Part shown: positions 8,438 to 16,901 of the stretch, piece by piece
Layout of the letters: each line of letters opens with the position of its first letter
How positions within the stretch are numbered: the first letter of the stretch is position 1
NCBI RefSeq assembly: GCF_042643245.1
Contig: NZ_JBHRSK010000018.1
Location: 62,001-126,000 of the forward strand
Source: Acidimangrovimonas pyrenivorans
GTDB taxonomy: Bacteria > Pseudomonadota > Alphaproteobacteria > Rhodobacterales > Rhodobacteraceae
Length of the DNA: 64,000 bases
Direction of reading: 5' to 3'
Translations under genes and position numbers: made by a program
Notes under the pieces: model-generated
The model's input: the letters and a program-made list of their open reading frames with translations, nothing else
Told to the model about the DNA's origin: nothing
The model's database searches: none

Positions 8438-10033
8438 TCAGTCGGCGTCGAATTCCAGCGGCCGGACCTGGGTGAACAACCCGGTCTCCTTCAGCGCCTC
8501 GAGCACCGGCGCCGGGGCCGGCTGGTCGAGATAGAGCAGCGCGATGGCGTTCTTGCCGACGCCGGCGCGGCCCAGCGTGAAGTTGGCGATGTTGACGCCA
8601 CCCTCGCCCATGGTCCGGCCCAGGGTGCCGATGATGCCCGGCACGTCCTCGTTGGTGGTGTAGAGCATGTGGCTGCCGACCTCGGCGTCGATGTTGATGC
8701 CCTTGATCTGGATAAAGCGCGGCTTGCCGTCCGAGAAGCAGGTGCCGGCGATCGACCGCTCGCGCTTGTCGGTGACCACGGTCAGCTTGATATAGGCGTC
8801 GAAGGCGCCCGACTTCTCCTGCCGGGTGGTCGAGACCTGGATGCCGCGCTCCTTGGCGACGATCGGGGCCGAGACCATGTTGAGCTCGGGATTGGTCGGC
8901 TTCATCAGCCCGGCGATCGCCGCGCAGTTCAGCGCCGCCAGGTTCATCTCGGCCACCGCGCCGTCATAGAGGACGTTGATCGCCTTGATCGGCTCGTCGG
9001 TCATCTGGCCGACGAAGGCGCCGAGGTGATCGGCGAGCTTGAGCCACGGGCCCATGACGGCGGCTTCCTCGGCGGTCACCGAGGGCATGTTGAGCGCGTT
9101 CTGCACCGCGCCGGTCAGCAGGTAGTCCGACATCTGCTCGGCCACCTGGATGGCGACGTTCTCCTGCGCCTCGGTGGTCGAGGCGCCCAGATGCGGGGTG
9201 CAGACCACGTCGGGCAGGCCGAAGAGCGGGCTGTCGGTGGCGGGCTCGATCTCGAACACGTCGAAGGCCGCGCCGGCGACATGACCGGCCTTGATCGCCT
9301 CGGCCAGCGCCGCCTCGTCGACCAGGCCACCGCGGGCGCAGTTGATGATCCGCACGCCCTTCTTGGTCTTGGCGATGGCCTCTTTCGACAGGATGTTGCG
9401 GGTCTTGTCGGTCAGCGGCACGTGCAGGGTGATGAAGTCGGCCCGCGCCAGCAGCTCGTCAAGCTCGACCTTGTACACGCCCATTTTCTGCGCCCGCTCT
9501 TCCGACAGGAAGGGATCGTAGGCCACGACCTTCATGCTCAGGCCCAGGGCCCGGTCGCAGACGATGCTGCCGATATTGCCGGCGCCGATCACGCCGAGGG
9601 TCTTGTTGTAGAGCTCGACCCCCATGAATTTCGACTTCTCCCACTTGCCGGCCTGGGTCGAGGCGTTGGCCTCGGGGATCTGGCGGGCGGTGGCGAACAT
9701 CATCGCGATGGCATGTTCGGCGGTGGTGATCGAGTTGCCGAAGGGCGTGTTCATCACGATGATGCCCTTCTTCGACGCGGCCGGGATGTCGACATTGTCG
9801 ACGCCGATGCCGGCGCGGCCGATCACCTTGAGGTTGTCGGCCTTCTCGAGCAGCTTCTCCGTGGCCTTGGTGGCCGAGCGGATGGCGAGGCCGTCATACT
9901 GGCCGATGACCTCGGCGAGCTTTTCCTTGTCCTTGCCGAGGCTGGGCTCGAAATCCACTTCGATGCCACGGTCGCGGAAGATCTGGACGGCGGTTTCCGA
10001 CAGCTTGTCGGAGACGAGAACCTTGGGCGCCAT
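8438..10033 (-). CDS. serA: D-3-phosphoglycerate dehydrogenase
   Basis: 531 residues, the length of the long SerA type. It oxidises 3-phosphoglycerate to 3-phosphohydroxypyruvate with NAD+, the first step of serine synthesis. Visible motifs are the nucleotide-binding GAGNIGSIV, the segment ARGGLVDEAALAEAIKAGH, the catalytic-His region TPHLGASTTEAQENVA, an intervening ASB domain, and a C-terminal ACT domain (about residues 455-531, NEDVPGIIGTLGRTMGEGGV). The chosen start is ATG 10033 (MAPKVLVSDK); the open frame continues upstream only as intergenic sequence. It lies 109 bases downstream of serC, probably in the same transcript. Confidence 0.97.
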   Translation of the reverse strand: MAPKVLVSDKLSETAVQIFRDRGIEVDFEPSLGKDKEKLAEVIGQYDGLAIRSATKATEKLLEKADNLKVIGRAGIGVDNVDIPAASKKGIIVMNTPFGNSITTAEHAIAMMFATARQIPEANASTQAGKWEKSKFMGVELYNKTLGVIGAGNIGSIVCDRALGLSMKVVAYDPFLSEERAQKMGVYKVELDELLARADFITLHVPLTDKTRNILSKEAIAKTKKGVRIINCARGGLVDEAALAEAIKAGHVAGAAFDVFEIEPATDSPLFGLPDVVCTPHLGASTTEAQENVAIQVAEQMSDYLLTGAVQNALNMPSVTAEEAAVMGPWLKLADHLGAFVGQMTDEPIKAINVLYDGAVAEMNLAALNCAAIAGLMKPTNPELNMVSAPIVAKERGIQVSTTRQEKSGAFDAYIKLTVVTDKRERSIAGTCFSDGKPRFIQIKGINIDAEVGSHMLYTTNEDVPGIIGTLGRTMGEGGVNIANFTLGRAGVGKNAIALLYLDQPAPAPVLEALKETGLFTQVRPLEFDAD

Positions 10034-10142
10034 GTCAGGCTCCTTTATCTTGAATATCGGGGATGGCTCGTCGGCCCCCCCTCGGGGCTCCTCGCGACGC
10101 GACGTCATGGCGAAGAGGCCCGGACCGGGGCCGATGAGCGGA

Positions 10143-11300
10143 TCAGGCAGCTTCCGTGAGCGCGGCGATCTCGGCCTCGAAGGCCCATTCGAGCCACGGC
10201 ATCAGCGCCTCGACGTCGGCGGTCTCGACCGTCGAGCCGCACCAGATGCGCAGGCCGGGAGGGGCGTCGCGATAGGCGCCGACATCCAGCGCCACGCCTT
10301 CCTTCTCGAGCCGCTTGGCCACGGCCTTGGCGAAGGCGGCGCCGTCGGCGATGCGGGCGTCGGTGAACTTCAGGCAGACGCTGGTAGTCGAGGCGGTCGC
10401 CGGGTCTTTGGCGAGGTTGGCGATCCAGTCATGCTTGGCGACGAAATCGGCAACGACGGCGGCGTTGTCGGCGGCGCGCTTGACCAACGCCGGCAATCCG
10501 CCGATCGACTTCGCCCAGTCCAGCGCGACGAGGTAATCCTCGACCGCCAGCATCGACGGCGTGTTGATCGTGGCGCCCTCGAAGATGCCCTCGACCAGCT
10601 TGCCGCCCTTGGTCATGCGGAAAATCTTGGGCAGCGGCCAGGCCGGGGTGTAGTTTTCCAGCCGCTCGACCGCGCGCGGGGAGAGGATCAGCATGCCATG
10701 CGCCGCCTCGCCGCCCAGCACCTTCTGCCAGGAGAAGGTGGTGACGTCGAGCTTGTCCCAGGGCAGCTCCATCGCGAAGGCGGCCGAAGTCGCGTCGCAG
10801 ATGGTCAGGCCTTCGCGGTCGGCCGGGATCGCGTCGCCATTGGGCACGCGCACGCCCGAGGTGGTGCCGTTCCAGGTGAAGACGACATCGGTGTCGAAAT
10901 CGACCGTCGCGAGGTCGACGATCTCGCCATAGTCGGCGGTCTTGACCTCGGCGTCGATCTTGAGCTGCTTGACCACGTCGGTGACCCAGCCCGAGCCGAA
11001 GCTTTCCCAGGCCAGCATGGTCGCCTTGCGGGCGCCGAGCAGCGACCACAGCGCCATCTCGACGGCGCCGGTATCGGAGGCGGGCACGATGCCGATCTTG
11101 TACTCGGCCGGCACGCCCAGGATTTCGCGGGTGGTTTCGATCGCCGCTTTCAGCTTGGCCTTGCCGACGGCGGCGCGGTGGGAACGGCCCAGCGCGGCAT
11201 CGGACAGCAGGTCGAGTTTGAAGGTGGGGATCTTGGCGCAGGGGCCAGAGGAAAAACGCGGATTGGCCGGCCGCGTAGCCGGGGTCGGGGTCTTGGTCAT
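10143..11300 (-). CDS. serC: Phosphoserine aminotransferase
   Basis: 385 residues. It converts 3-phosphohydroxypyruvate and glutamate to O-phosphoserine and 2-oxoglutarate using PLP. Motifs: RFSSGPCAKIPTF near the N-terminus, SRGHR-equivalent GRSHR, the cofactor phosphate region SDTGAVEMALW, TWNGTTSGVRVP, and the PLP lysine in FSWQKVLGGE. The length and N-terminus fit the alphaproteobacterial SerC subgroup. The start at 11300 lies just after a structured leader resembling the serC RNA motif. It is followed by serA on the same strand and is divergent from serB, so all three serine-pathway enzymes are adjacent. Confidence 0.97.
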   Translation of the reverse strand: MTKTPTPATRPANPRFSSGPCAKIPTFKLDLLSDAALGRSHRAAVGKAKLKAAIETTREILGVPAEYKIGIVPASDTGAVEMALWSLLGARKATMLAWESFGSGWVTDVVKQLKIDAEVKTADYGEIVDLATVDFDTDVVFTWNGTTSGVRVPNGDAIPADREGLTICDATSAAFAMELPWDKLDVTTFSWQKVLGGEAAHGMLILSPRAVERLENYTPAWPLPKIFRMTKGGKLVEGIFEGATINTPSMLAVEDYLVALDWAKSIGGLPALVKRAADNAAVVADFVAKHDWIANLAKDPATASTTSVCLKFTDARIADGAAFAKAVAKRLEKEGVALDVGAYRDAPPGLRIWCGSTVETADVEALMPWLEWAFEAEIAALTEAA

Positions 11301-11400
11301 GGTATCCTTCCAGATATACGCCCCTCGTTGGGGAGGGGTGTCCCGCTGCCGGGCATACTCCTCCCGCCCCCTCTGGCGCAAGCGGGAAATGTGCAGTATT
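11301..11400 (-). ncRNA. Candidate serC RNA motif (5' leader of serC)
   Basis: The 100 bases upstream of serC on its own strand contain a perfect 6-bp hairpin (CCCCTC at 11333-11338 pairing with GAGGGG at 11321-11326, 6-base loop). The shorter UAUC...GAUA pairing follows next to the ribosome binding region and the ATG at 11300. A conserved structured element in the serC 5' UTR of Rhodobacterales and other alphaproteobacteria has been described as the serC motif; position and hairpin layout agree. Identity was judged by eye, not by covariance search. Confidence 0.55.
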
Positions 11401-11477
11401 GCGCCGCTTGAGGGCGGAAAAGCGACACCGCGCTCCACTATCGGAAACTTCGCATCGGGGCTTAGCTGAGGAATCCC

Positions 11478-12359
11478 ATGTATATCGCCACCCTCATCGT
11501 CCATCCCGAAAGGGCCGATCTGACGGCCACGACGGTCGAGTCGCTGCGCAATGCCTGGGGCGGCGGCGAGGCGATCTGGCTCAATCCCGGCGTCGCCGCG
11601 GAGTTCGCGGTCGAGACCCTGCCGGAGAATCGCTGGGAGGCCTGGGAAGGGCTGCAGGCACTGGGGGTCGACCTCGTGGTCCAGCCGGCGGAGGGCCGGC
11701 GCAAGCGCATCCTGCTGGCCGACATGGACAGCACAATGATCAACCAGGAATGCATCGACGAGCTGGCCGCCGAGGCCGGCGTCGGCGAACATGTCGCCGA
11801 CATCACCGCGCGGGCGATGAATGGCGAGCTCGATTTCGAGGGCGCGCTGCTGGAGCGGGTGGCGCTGCTCAAGGGCCTGCCGGCCGAGGTGATCGGCAAG
11901 GTGCTGGACGAGCGCATCACCTTCGCCCTGGGCGGGCGCAAGCTGGTGGCGACGATGAAGGCGCATTCCGGCCACGCCGTGCTGGTCTCGGGCGGCTTCA
12001 CCGCCTTTTCCGAGCCGGTCGCCACCTATCTCGGCTTCGACGAGAACCGGGCCAACACCCTGCTGGTCGAGCAGGGCAAGCTGTCGGGCGACGTCGCCCG
12101 CCCGATCCTGGGCCGCGAGGCCAAGGTGGCGGCGCTGGCCGAGACCTGCGCCCGGCTGGGGATCGCCGAATCAGAGGTGCTGGCGGTCGGCGACGGCGCC
12201 AACGACCTGGGCATGCTGCACCGGGCCGGCTCCGGCGTCGCGCTGCACGCCAAGCCCTCGGTCGCCGCCCAATGCGAGCTGCGCGTCAACCACGGCGACC
12301 TCACGGCCCTGCTCTACCTGCAGGGCTACAGCGTCGACGAGTTCGTTTCGGTTCCCTAG
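11478..12359 (+). CDS. serB: Phosphoserine phosphatase
   Basis: 293 residues. HAD-superfamily enzyme that dephosphorylates O-phosphoserine to serine. The nucleophile motif is DMDST (D82, D84), followed by MINQECIDELA, the motif-II serine in VLVSGGFTAFSEP, and the motif-III/IV region VLAVGDGANDLGMLHRAGSG. The N-terminal 75 residues are the ACT-like domain usual for long SerB proteins. Divergent from serC-serA across a 177-base regulatory region. Confidence 0.97.
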   Translation: MYIATLIVHPERADLTATTVESLRNAWGGGEAIWLNPGVAAEFAVETLPENRWEAWEGLQALGVDLVVQPAEGRRKRILLADMDSTMINQECIDELAAEAGVGEHVADITARAMNGELDFEGALLERVALLKGLPAEVIGKVLDERITFALGGRKLVATMKAHSGHAVLVSGGFTAFSEPVATYLGFDENRANTLLVEQGKLSGDVARPILGREAKVAALAETCARLGIAESEVLAVGDGANDLGMLHRAGSGVALHAKPSVAAQCELRVNHGDLTALLYLQGYSVDEFVSVP

Positions 12360-12376
12360 GCCGGACCGGCGCCGGC

Positions 12377-13372
12377 TCAGGCGAAGCCTTCCGCCGCGCG
12401 CAGAATGCCGGTCTCGATGCCGCGCCAGTTGGTCTGGACGGCATTGAGCCGCCTGCGCGTCGCCGGGTGCTCGGGGTCGAGCATGCCCAGCTTCACCAGC
12501 AGCGCCGCGATCACCGCCTCGGAAGCGCGGGTGCCGCCATCGACGATCTTCAGCGCGATGCCCAGCTTCTTCTCGGGCACCATGGCGACGAAGACCGCCT
12601 CGGCCCCGGTCTTGATCGAGACCTTGCCATCCATCGCCCGCATCAGTTCGGTGCAGGCGCGGCCCTCGCCGGCGACCAGCTCGGGATACGCCGCCATCGC
12701 GTTGCGCAACCGCACCGCGGCACGCGAGCGGGCGTCCGAGCCGCCATCGGCTGCGGCGAAAAACGCCATCGCCCGCGCCAGCCCATGCACCGAGGTGGCG
12801 AAATTGGGCGCCGAGCAGCCGTCGATGCCGTAGCCCGGGCTGGCCTCGCCCGTCACCTCCTCGAAGGCGGCGCGGACCGCCTTCTGCACCGGGTGGTCGA
12901 TCTCGACATATTCCGGCCCGGCCTTGAGGTGCCGGGTCAGGGTCAGGAAACCGGCATGCTTGCCCGAGCAGTTGTTGTGGATCTGGCAGGGCGCGGTGTC
13001 GGAGCACAGCAGCTCCTTGTGCGCTTCCGGGTCGCGCGGCATATGCGCGCCGCAGCGCAGGTCGGGCTCGCCCAAGCCGAGATCGGCCAGCCAGTCCGTC
13101 ACCCGGTCGGTATGGATATGGCCGCCGTTGTGGCTGGCGCAGGCCAGCGCCAGCTGGGCGTCGGTCAGCCCCGCCGCCTCGGCGGCGCCGCTTTCCACCA
13201 GCGGCAGCGCCTGGAGCATCTTGCAGGACGAGCGCGGGAAGATCACCGCCTCCGGATCGCCCCAGGCCTCGACCACCCTTCCGCCCGCGTCACAGATCAC
13301 CGCATGGCCGGCATGGGCGCTTTCCAGCCGCCCGCCGCGCCACAATTCGACCATCGGATGCGCGTCCGCCAT
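12377..13372 (-). CDS. Asparaginase (Asparaginase_II family, PF06089 type)
   Basis: 331 residues. It matches the L-asparaginase family that is unrelated to E. coli AnsA/AnsB, known from Rhizobium etli AnsA. Motifs: PRSSCKMLQALPLVESGAAE near residue 46, CASHNGGHIHTDRV, and the most conserved block HNNCSGKHAGFL near the middle, with CSAPNFATSVHGLARAMAFF after it. Substrate is inferred from the family. It converges on serB with a 17-base gap and is monocistronic. Confidence 0.88.
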   Translation of the reverse strand: MADAHPMVELWRGGRLESAHAGHAVICDAGGRVVEAWGDPEAVIFPRSSCKMLQALPLVESGAAEAAGLTDAQLALACASHNGGHIHTDRVTDWLADLGLGEPDLRCGAHMPRDPEAHKELLCSDTAPCQIHNNCSGKHAGFLTLTRHLKAGPEYVEIDHPVQKAVRAAFEEVTGEASPGYGIDGCSAPNFATSVHGLARAMAFFAAADGGSDARSRAAVRLRNAMAAYPELVAGEGRACTELMRAMDGKVSIKTGAEAVFVAMVPEKKLGIALKIVDGGTRASEAVIAALLVKLGMLDPEHPATRRRLNAVQTNWRGIETGILRAAEGFA

Positions 13373-13548
13373 CGTTTTCCCCTCTCACGCATGCGCGATT
13401 TTCTGCCCACGGGGCTTTCAAAAATCGGCCATTTCAAGCTATCAATTGGATATCGAGTTGAAACGGCTCCTGCTACAGGAAAAGGTGCGCAGCATATGCG
13501 CCGGGTGGCGGGCATGAGAGGCAAAGGCAACTTAAGACAGTGGGCAAA

Positions 13549-14085
13549 ATGACTTCATGGATGAAGCGCAGCCTGTGCGGCGCGGCGGTGGCACTGGCGG
13601 CGACGGGGGCGGTGACGAGCGTTCACGCCCAGGAATCGACGAACCGGGTGGCGACCAAGACCGACTGGAGCGTGTTCACCGAAGGCAATCCCAAGGAATG
13701 CTGGGGCGTGTCGGCACCGAAGAAGACGGTGATCACGCAGAACGGCAAGCCGGTGGCGGCGCAACGCGGCGATATCCTGCTGTTCGTCACCTTCCGTCCC
13801 GGCCAAGGCGACAAGGGCGAGGTCTCCTTCACCGGCGGCTATCCCTTTGCCAAGGGGTCGACCGTGACGCTGGAGATCGGCGACACGAAGTTCGACATGA
13901 TCACCGAGGGCGAATGGGCCTGGCCGACCAAACCCGAGGATGACGGCAAGGTCATCGCGGCAATGAAGGCCGGCGCGTCGGCGGTGCTGACCGGGCATTC
14001 GAGCCGCGGCAAGACGACCAAGGACACCTTCTCGCTGCTGGGCTTCACCGCGGCGATGGACGACGCAGCCAAACGCTGCAACTGA
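13549..14085 (+). CDS. Invasion-associated locus B (IalB) family periplasmic protein
   Basis: About 178 residues with an N-terminal signal peptide (KRSLCGAAVALAATGAVTS, cleavage near VHA-QES). The mature part has the IalB pattern: W-x-V near the start, a central CWGVS, and the paired cysteines of the family, C near residue 50 and the C-terminal AAKRCN. Such proteins are periplasmic or secreted; in Bartonella, IalB affects erythrocyte entry, but in free-living Rhodobacterales the role is unknown. ATG 13549 was preferred to an in-frame GTG at 13540. ATG 13561, directly before KRSLCG, is also possible. A strong hairpin follows the gene. Confidence 0.82.
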   Translation: MTSWMKRSLCGAAVALAATGAVTSVHAQESTNRVATKTDWSVFTEGNPKECWGVSAPKKTVITQNGKPVAAQRGDILLFVTFRPGQGDKGEVSFTGGYPFAKGSTVTLEIGDTKFDMITEGEWAWPTKPEDDGKVIAAMKAGASAVLTGHSSRGKTTKDTFSLLGFTAAMDDAAKRCN

Positions 14086-14111
14086 ACCCGCAAAAGGTGC
14101 GGTTCTCGCGT

Positions 14112-14146
14112 CCCGCGGCCCCGGGCCCGCGGGGCGTCTTGTTTTT
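14112..14146 (+). terminator. Intrinsic terminator after the IalB-like gene
   Basis: A perfect 7-bp G+C stem (CCCGCGG at 14112-14118 with CCGCGGG at 14127-14133) is followed by GCGTCTTGTTTTT. It lies 27 bases after the stop codon. Confidence 0.65.
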
Positions 14147-14213
14147 CGGGGCGCCCGAGGCGGATATTGCGCGCTTGGCAAGACCTGCCGACCGCGGGAC
14201 ATAACGCAACAGA

Positions 14214-14251
14214 GGGCCCCGCCCTCCCCTGCGGGAGGGAGGGCGGGGCCC
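14214..14251. repeat. Long G+C palindrome, copy 1 of an intergenic family
   Basis: Perfect 15-bp inverted repeat: arms 14214-14228 and 14237-14251, loop of 8 bases. The core CGCCCTCCC / GGGAGGGCG recurs near 26074-26101 upstream of selD. No T-run follows, so a simple terminator is less likely than a dispersed palindromic repeat. Confidence 0.75.
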
Positions 14252-14489
14252 GGCGGCGCAGAGCGCCTTGATTCCGGGCCATGGCCTCCCTTGCCGAACG
14301 TCTGGCAATGTCTCGCAACCGAACAAGGTGCCCTCAGCGCCCGGCCTGCGCCCCCCTCGACCGCGCGCCGATCCGCATCGCCCCCTGCCCAGACCGCAAC
14401 GCCCCTTCTCCACCCTCCCCTGTTCCGTTTGCCTTCCGCATGCCCTATATGAGACGCTTCCCTGTGCCGGAGACCGCCGGAGAGACCGC

Positions 14490-15668
14490 ATGACCGCCAC
14501 CGCGCCCATCACCCAGGACGTCGTCACCGTCCCCCGCAAGCTGCCCGAGAGCGGGCGGCTCAACCTGGTCGGCCTGACCCGGCCGCAGCTGCGCGAGGTG
14601 CTGATCGAGGCCGGCACGCCCGAGAAGCAGGCCAAGATGCGGGTCGGCCAGATCTGGCAGTGGGTCTACCACTGGGGCGTGCGCGACTTCGCCGCCATGA
14701 CCAACCTGGCCAAGGATTACCGGGCAATGCTGGCCGAACGGTTCGAGATCGCCCTGCCCGAGCTGGTCAGCCGCCAGGTCAGCGCCGACGGCACCCGCAA
14801 GTACCTCGTCCGCATCGCCGGCGGCCACGAGGTCGAAACGGTCTACATCCCCGAGGAGGGGCGCGGCACCCTGTGCATCTCGTCCCAGGTCGGCTGCACC
14901 CTGACCTGCAGCTTCTGCCATACCGGCACCCAGAAGCTGGTGCGCAACCTGACGGCGGGCGAGATCGTCGGCCAGGTGATGCTCGCGCGCGACGACCTTG
15001 GCGAGTGGCCGCAACAGGGCGAGCCCAAGAACGAGACCCGGTTGGTCTCGAACGTCGTGCTGATGGGCATGGGCGAGCCGCTCTACAATTTCGACAACGT
15101 CCGCGACGCGATGAAGGTGGTGATGGATGGCGAGGGGCTGAGCCTGTCGCGCCGCCGCATCACGCTGTCGACCTCGGGCGTCGTGCCCGAGATCGCCCGG
15201 GCGGCGGAAGAGATCGGCTGCCTGCTGGCGGTCAGCTTCCACGCCACCACCGACGAGGTCCGAGACAAGCTGGTGCCGATCAACAAGCGCTGGAACATCG
15301 AGACGCTGCTGAACGCGCTGCGCGAATACCCGCGGCTGTCGAATTCCGAGCGCATCACCTTCGAATACGTCATGCTCAAGGACGTCAACGACAGCGACGA
15401 GGATGCCCGCCGGCTGGTCAAGCTGATCCGCGGCATCCCGGCCAAGATCAACCTGATTCCGTTCAACGAATGGCCCGGCGCCCCCTATCAGCGTTCGGAC
15501 TGGGAGCGGATCGAGGCCTTCGCCGACATCGTTCACAAGGCCGGTTACGCCTCGCCGATCCGCACCCCGCGCGGCGAGGACATCATGGCCGCCTGCGGCC
15601 AGCTGAAATCGGCGACCGAACGCGCCCGCAAGAGCCGCGCCCAGATCGCCGCCGAGGCCGGTCTGTAA
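14490..15668 (+). CDS. rlmN: Dual-specificity 23S rRNA/tRNA methyltransferase RlmN
   Basis: 392 residues. Radical-SAM enzyme that methylates C2 of A2503 in 23S rRNA and A37 in tRNAs. The iron-sulfur motif CxxxCxxC is visible as CTLTCSFC, inside CISSQVGCTLTCSFCHTGT. MGMGEPLYNFDNV and the C-terminal region RTPRGEDIMAACGQL (with the catalytic Cys) complete the RlmN pattern. The ATG at 14490 gives the MTATAPITQD N-terminus; frames further upstream are intergenic. Monocistronic. Confidence 0.97.
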   Translation: MTATAPITQDVVTVPRKLPESGRLNLVGLTRPQLREVLIEAGTPEKQAKMRVGQIWQWVYHWGVRDFAAMTNLAKDYRAMLAERFEIALPELVSRQVSADGTRKYLVRIAGGHEVETVYIPEEGRGTLCISSQVGCTLTCSFCHTGTQKLVRNLTAGEIVGQVMLARDDLGEWPQQGEPKNETRLVSNVVLMGMGEPLYNFDNVRDAMKVVMDGEGLSLSRRRITLSTSGVVPEIARAAEEIGCLLAVSFHATTDEVRDKLVPINKRWNIETLLNALREYPRLSNSERITFEYVMLKDVNDSDEDARRLVKLIRGIPAKINLIPFNEWPGAPYQRSDWERIEAFADIVHKAGYASPIRTPRGEDIMAACGQLKSATERARKSRAQIAAEAGL

Positions 15669-15970
15669 CGCGGGTGGTTGTCCGTCTGACCTGCTTTGCG
15701 GGACGAAGCGGACACAGGAGCTAGGCACAACTCCGCCCGGTACGCGCGTGAAACGCGCAGGGCGAGCGCCTGCCCGTCCCGGCGGGCTGGCGCTTTGGCC
15801 ACCCGCGCGAAACGCTCGAACTCAGGAGGGGTATGGCTGCCATAAAGCGCACCGTTCAACTGGTGCGAGCGCCATCCTACGGGCAGACGCTCGCCCTGCT
15901 CACGTTGTGCCGGACGGTCAATTCACAAAGGCGGCCAGGCACCAGCAATCCACCACAACCCTCCCCCCGC
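15669..15970. other. 302-bp intergenic region after rlmN
   Basis: Holds a possible rlmN terminator (TGTCCG...CGGACA pairing around 15678-15713) and an imperfect inverted duplication at 15724-15911, listed separately. A short open frame from 15833 begins after AGGAGGGGT but soon runs antisense into the next gene. I do not accept it as a gene. Confidence 0.5.
15724..15911. repeat. Imperfect inverted repeat pair, possibly a decayed small mobile element
   Basis: Left arm: GGCACAAC at 15724-15731, then a 21-base core at 15757-15777. Right arm in reverse orientation: the matching 21-base core at 15879-15899 (20 of 21 bases identical) and GTTGTGCC at 15904-15911. The arms also share CGTGA ahead of the core and TGGCGCT after it. 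The left arm carries about 20 extra bases between the outer and inner blocks. The layout (inverted ends, about 188 bp, no coding) resembles a MITE-like or inverted-duplication remnant; no transposase or target duplication was identified. Confidence 0.6.
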
Positions 15971-16894
15971 TCACTCCCATTCCATCTGCTCGAACACCGC
16001 CTGCGCGTTGCGCTTGGCGAGGGCGTCGAACTGGTCGAGGTGGCTGTAGGCGGACTGGTCGACGTCGACCGCGCCGATGATGTCGCCGCCGGCATCGATA
16101 TGGGCCCGCATCTTCTCGCGCAGGTTCGCCAGGTAGTCGCGGGTATCGGCCCGCGCCGTCGCCAGGTCGGTCGCCGGGCCGTGGCCGGGCACCAGATGGG
16201 CCGGGTTCAGCGCCGCGACGGCATCGAAAGCGTCGAGCCAGCCGGCGCTGTCGGAGAAATCCATCACGCCCAGGATGCGGTGGACGAAGACGATATCGCC
16301 GGTGAACACCACCCGTTCCTTGGGCAGCCAGACGAAGCTGTCGCCCGGCGTATGGGCCGGGGCGGGATGGCGGATCTCGATCTCCCGGCCGCCGAGCGTC
16401 AGCGTGTAGCTGTCGTCGAAGGTGACATCGGCATAGGTCGGATCGGTGCCCTTCAGCCCGTCGCCGATCAGCTGCGCCAGCATAGTCAGCTGCATCGAAC
16501 CGCGTTCCTTCTGGTCGGCCACCGCATCGGCCGAGGCGATGATCGTCGCCCCCTGCGCCTTCCAGTAGCCGTTGCCGAGCCAGCGGTGATCCTGCCCGCC
16601 GGTGTCGATGACGTATTTCACCGGCTGGTCGGTCAGCCCCCTGACCACCTCGGCCAAGGCCTTCGCCCCGGCGTAGCTGCCGCCGGGATCGACCAGCACG
16701 GCGCCGTCGGAAGTCTCGATCAGTCCGAAGGTGGCGTTGTTGCCCAGGTTCTGCGCGTCGCGCTGGACCATCGGCCCCTCGATCGCCCAGACGCCCGGCG
16801 CCACCTGCTGCGGCACCAGCCCCTCGGCCGCCACCGCCGCTGCCGCCGCCAGAGGCAGCAGGAGCGCCGCCAGGATCAGGAACAGTCTCTTCAT
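15971..16894 (-). CDS. Secreted metallo-beta-lactamase-fold hydrolase with altered first metal motif
   Basis: 307 residues from ATG 16894, beginning with a clear signal peptide (MKRLFLILAALLLPLAAAA). The mature part follows the MBL fold: GVWAIEGP, ATFGLIETSDGAVLVDPG, then PAHTPGDSFVWL, VVFTGDIVF and LVPGHGPATD, which supply later metal ligands. At the position of the usual HxHxDH motif it reads TGGQDHRWLGN, so two of the three early histidine ligands are absent. Catalytic chemistry may therefore differ or be lost. An ATG 18 bases upstream (16912) would overlap the preceding gene more. It is the second gene of a two-gene unit. Confidence 0.82.
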   Translation of the reverse strand: MKRLFLILAALLLPLAAAAAVAAEGLVPQQVAPGVWAIEGPMVQRDAQNLGNNATFGLIETSDGAVLVDPGGSYAGAKALAEVVRGLTDQPVKYVIDTGGQDHRWLGNGYWKAQGATIIASADAVADQKERGSMQLTMLAQLIGDGLKGTDPTYADVTFDDSYTLTLGGREIEIRHPAPAHTPGDSFVWLPKERVVFTGDIVFVHRILGVMDFSDSAGWLDAFDAVAALNPAHLVPGHGPATDLATARADTRDYLANLREKMRAHIDAGGDIIGAVDVDQSAYSHLDQFDALAKRNAQAVFEQMEWE

Positions 16895-16901
16895 TCGCCC
16901 C

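Larger units (their letters stand above)
14086..14489. other. 404-bp intergenic region between the IalB-like gene and rlmN
   Basis: Contains a terminator-like hairpin (14112-14146) and a long perfect palindrome (14214-14251), each listed separately. The remainder (14252-14489) is C-rich on the plus strand and presumably holds the rlmN promoter; I see no gene in it. The frame open upstream of rlmN here has no recognisable protein pattern. Confidence 0.5.

Noticed and set aside
15833..16100. Possible small gene after AGGAGGGGT at 15833
   Set aside because: Only about 40 codons are outside the antisense of the MBL-fold gene, the sequence overlaps the inverted repeat, and no protein pattern is seen.
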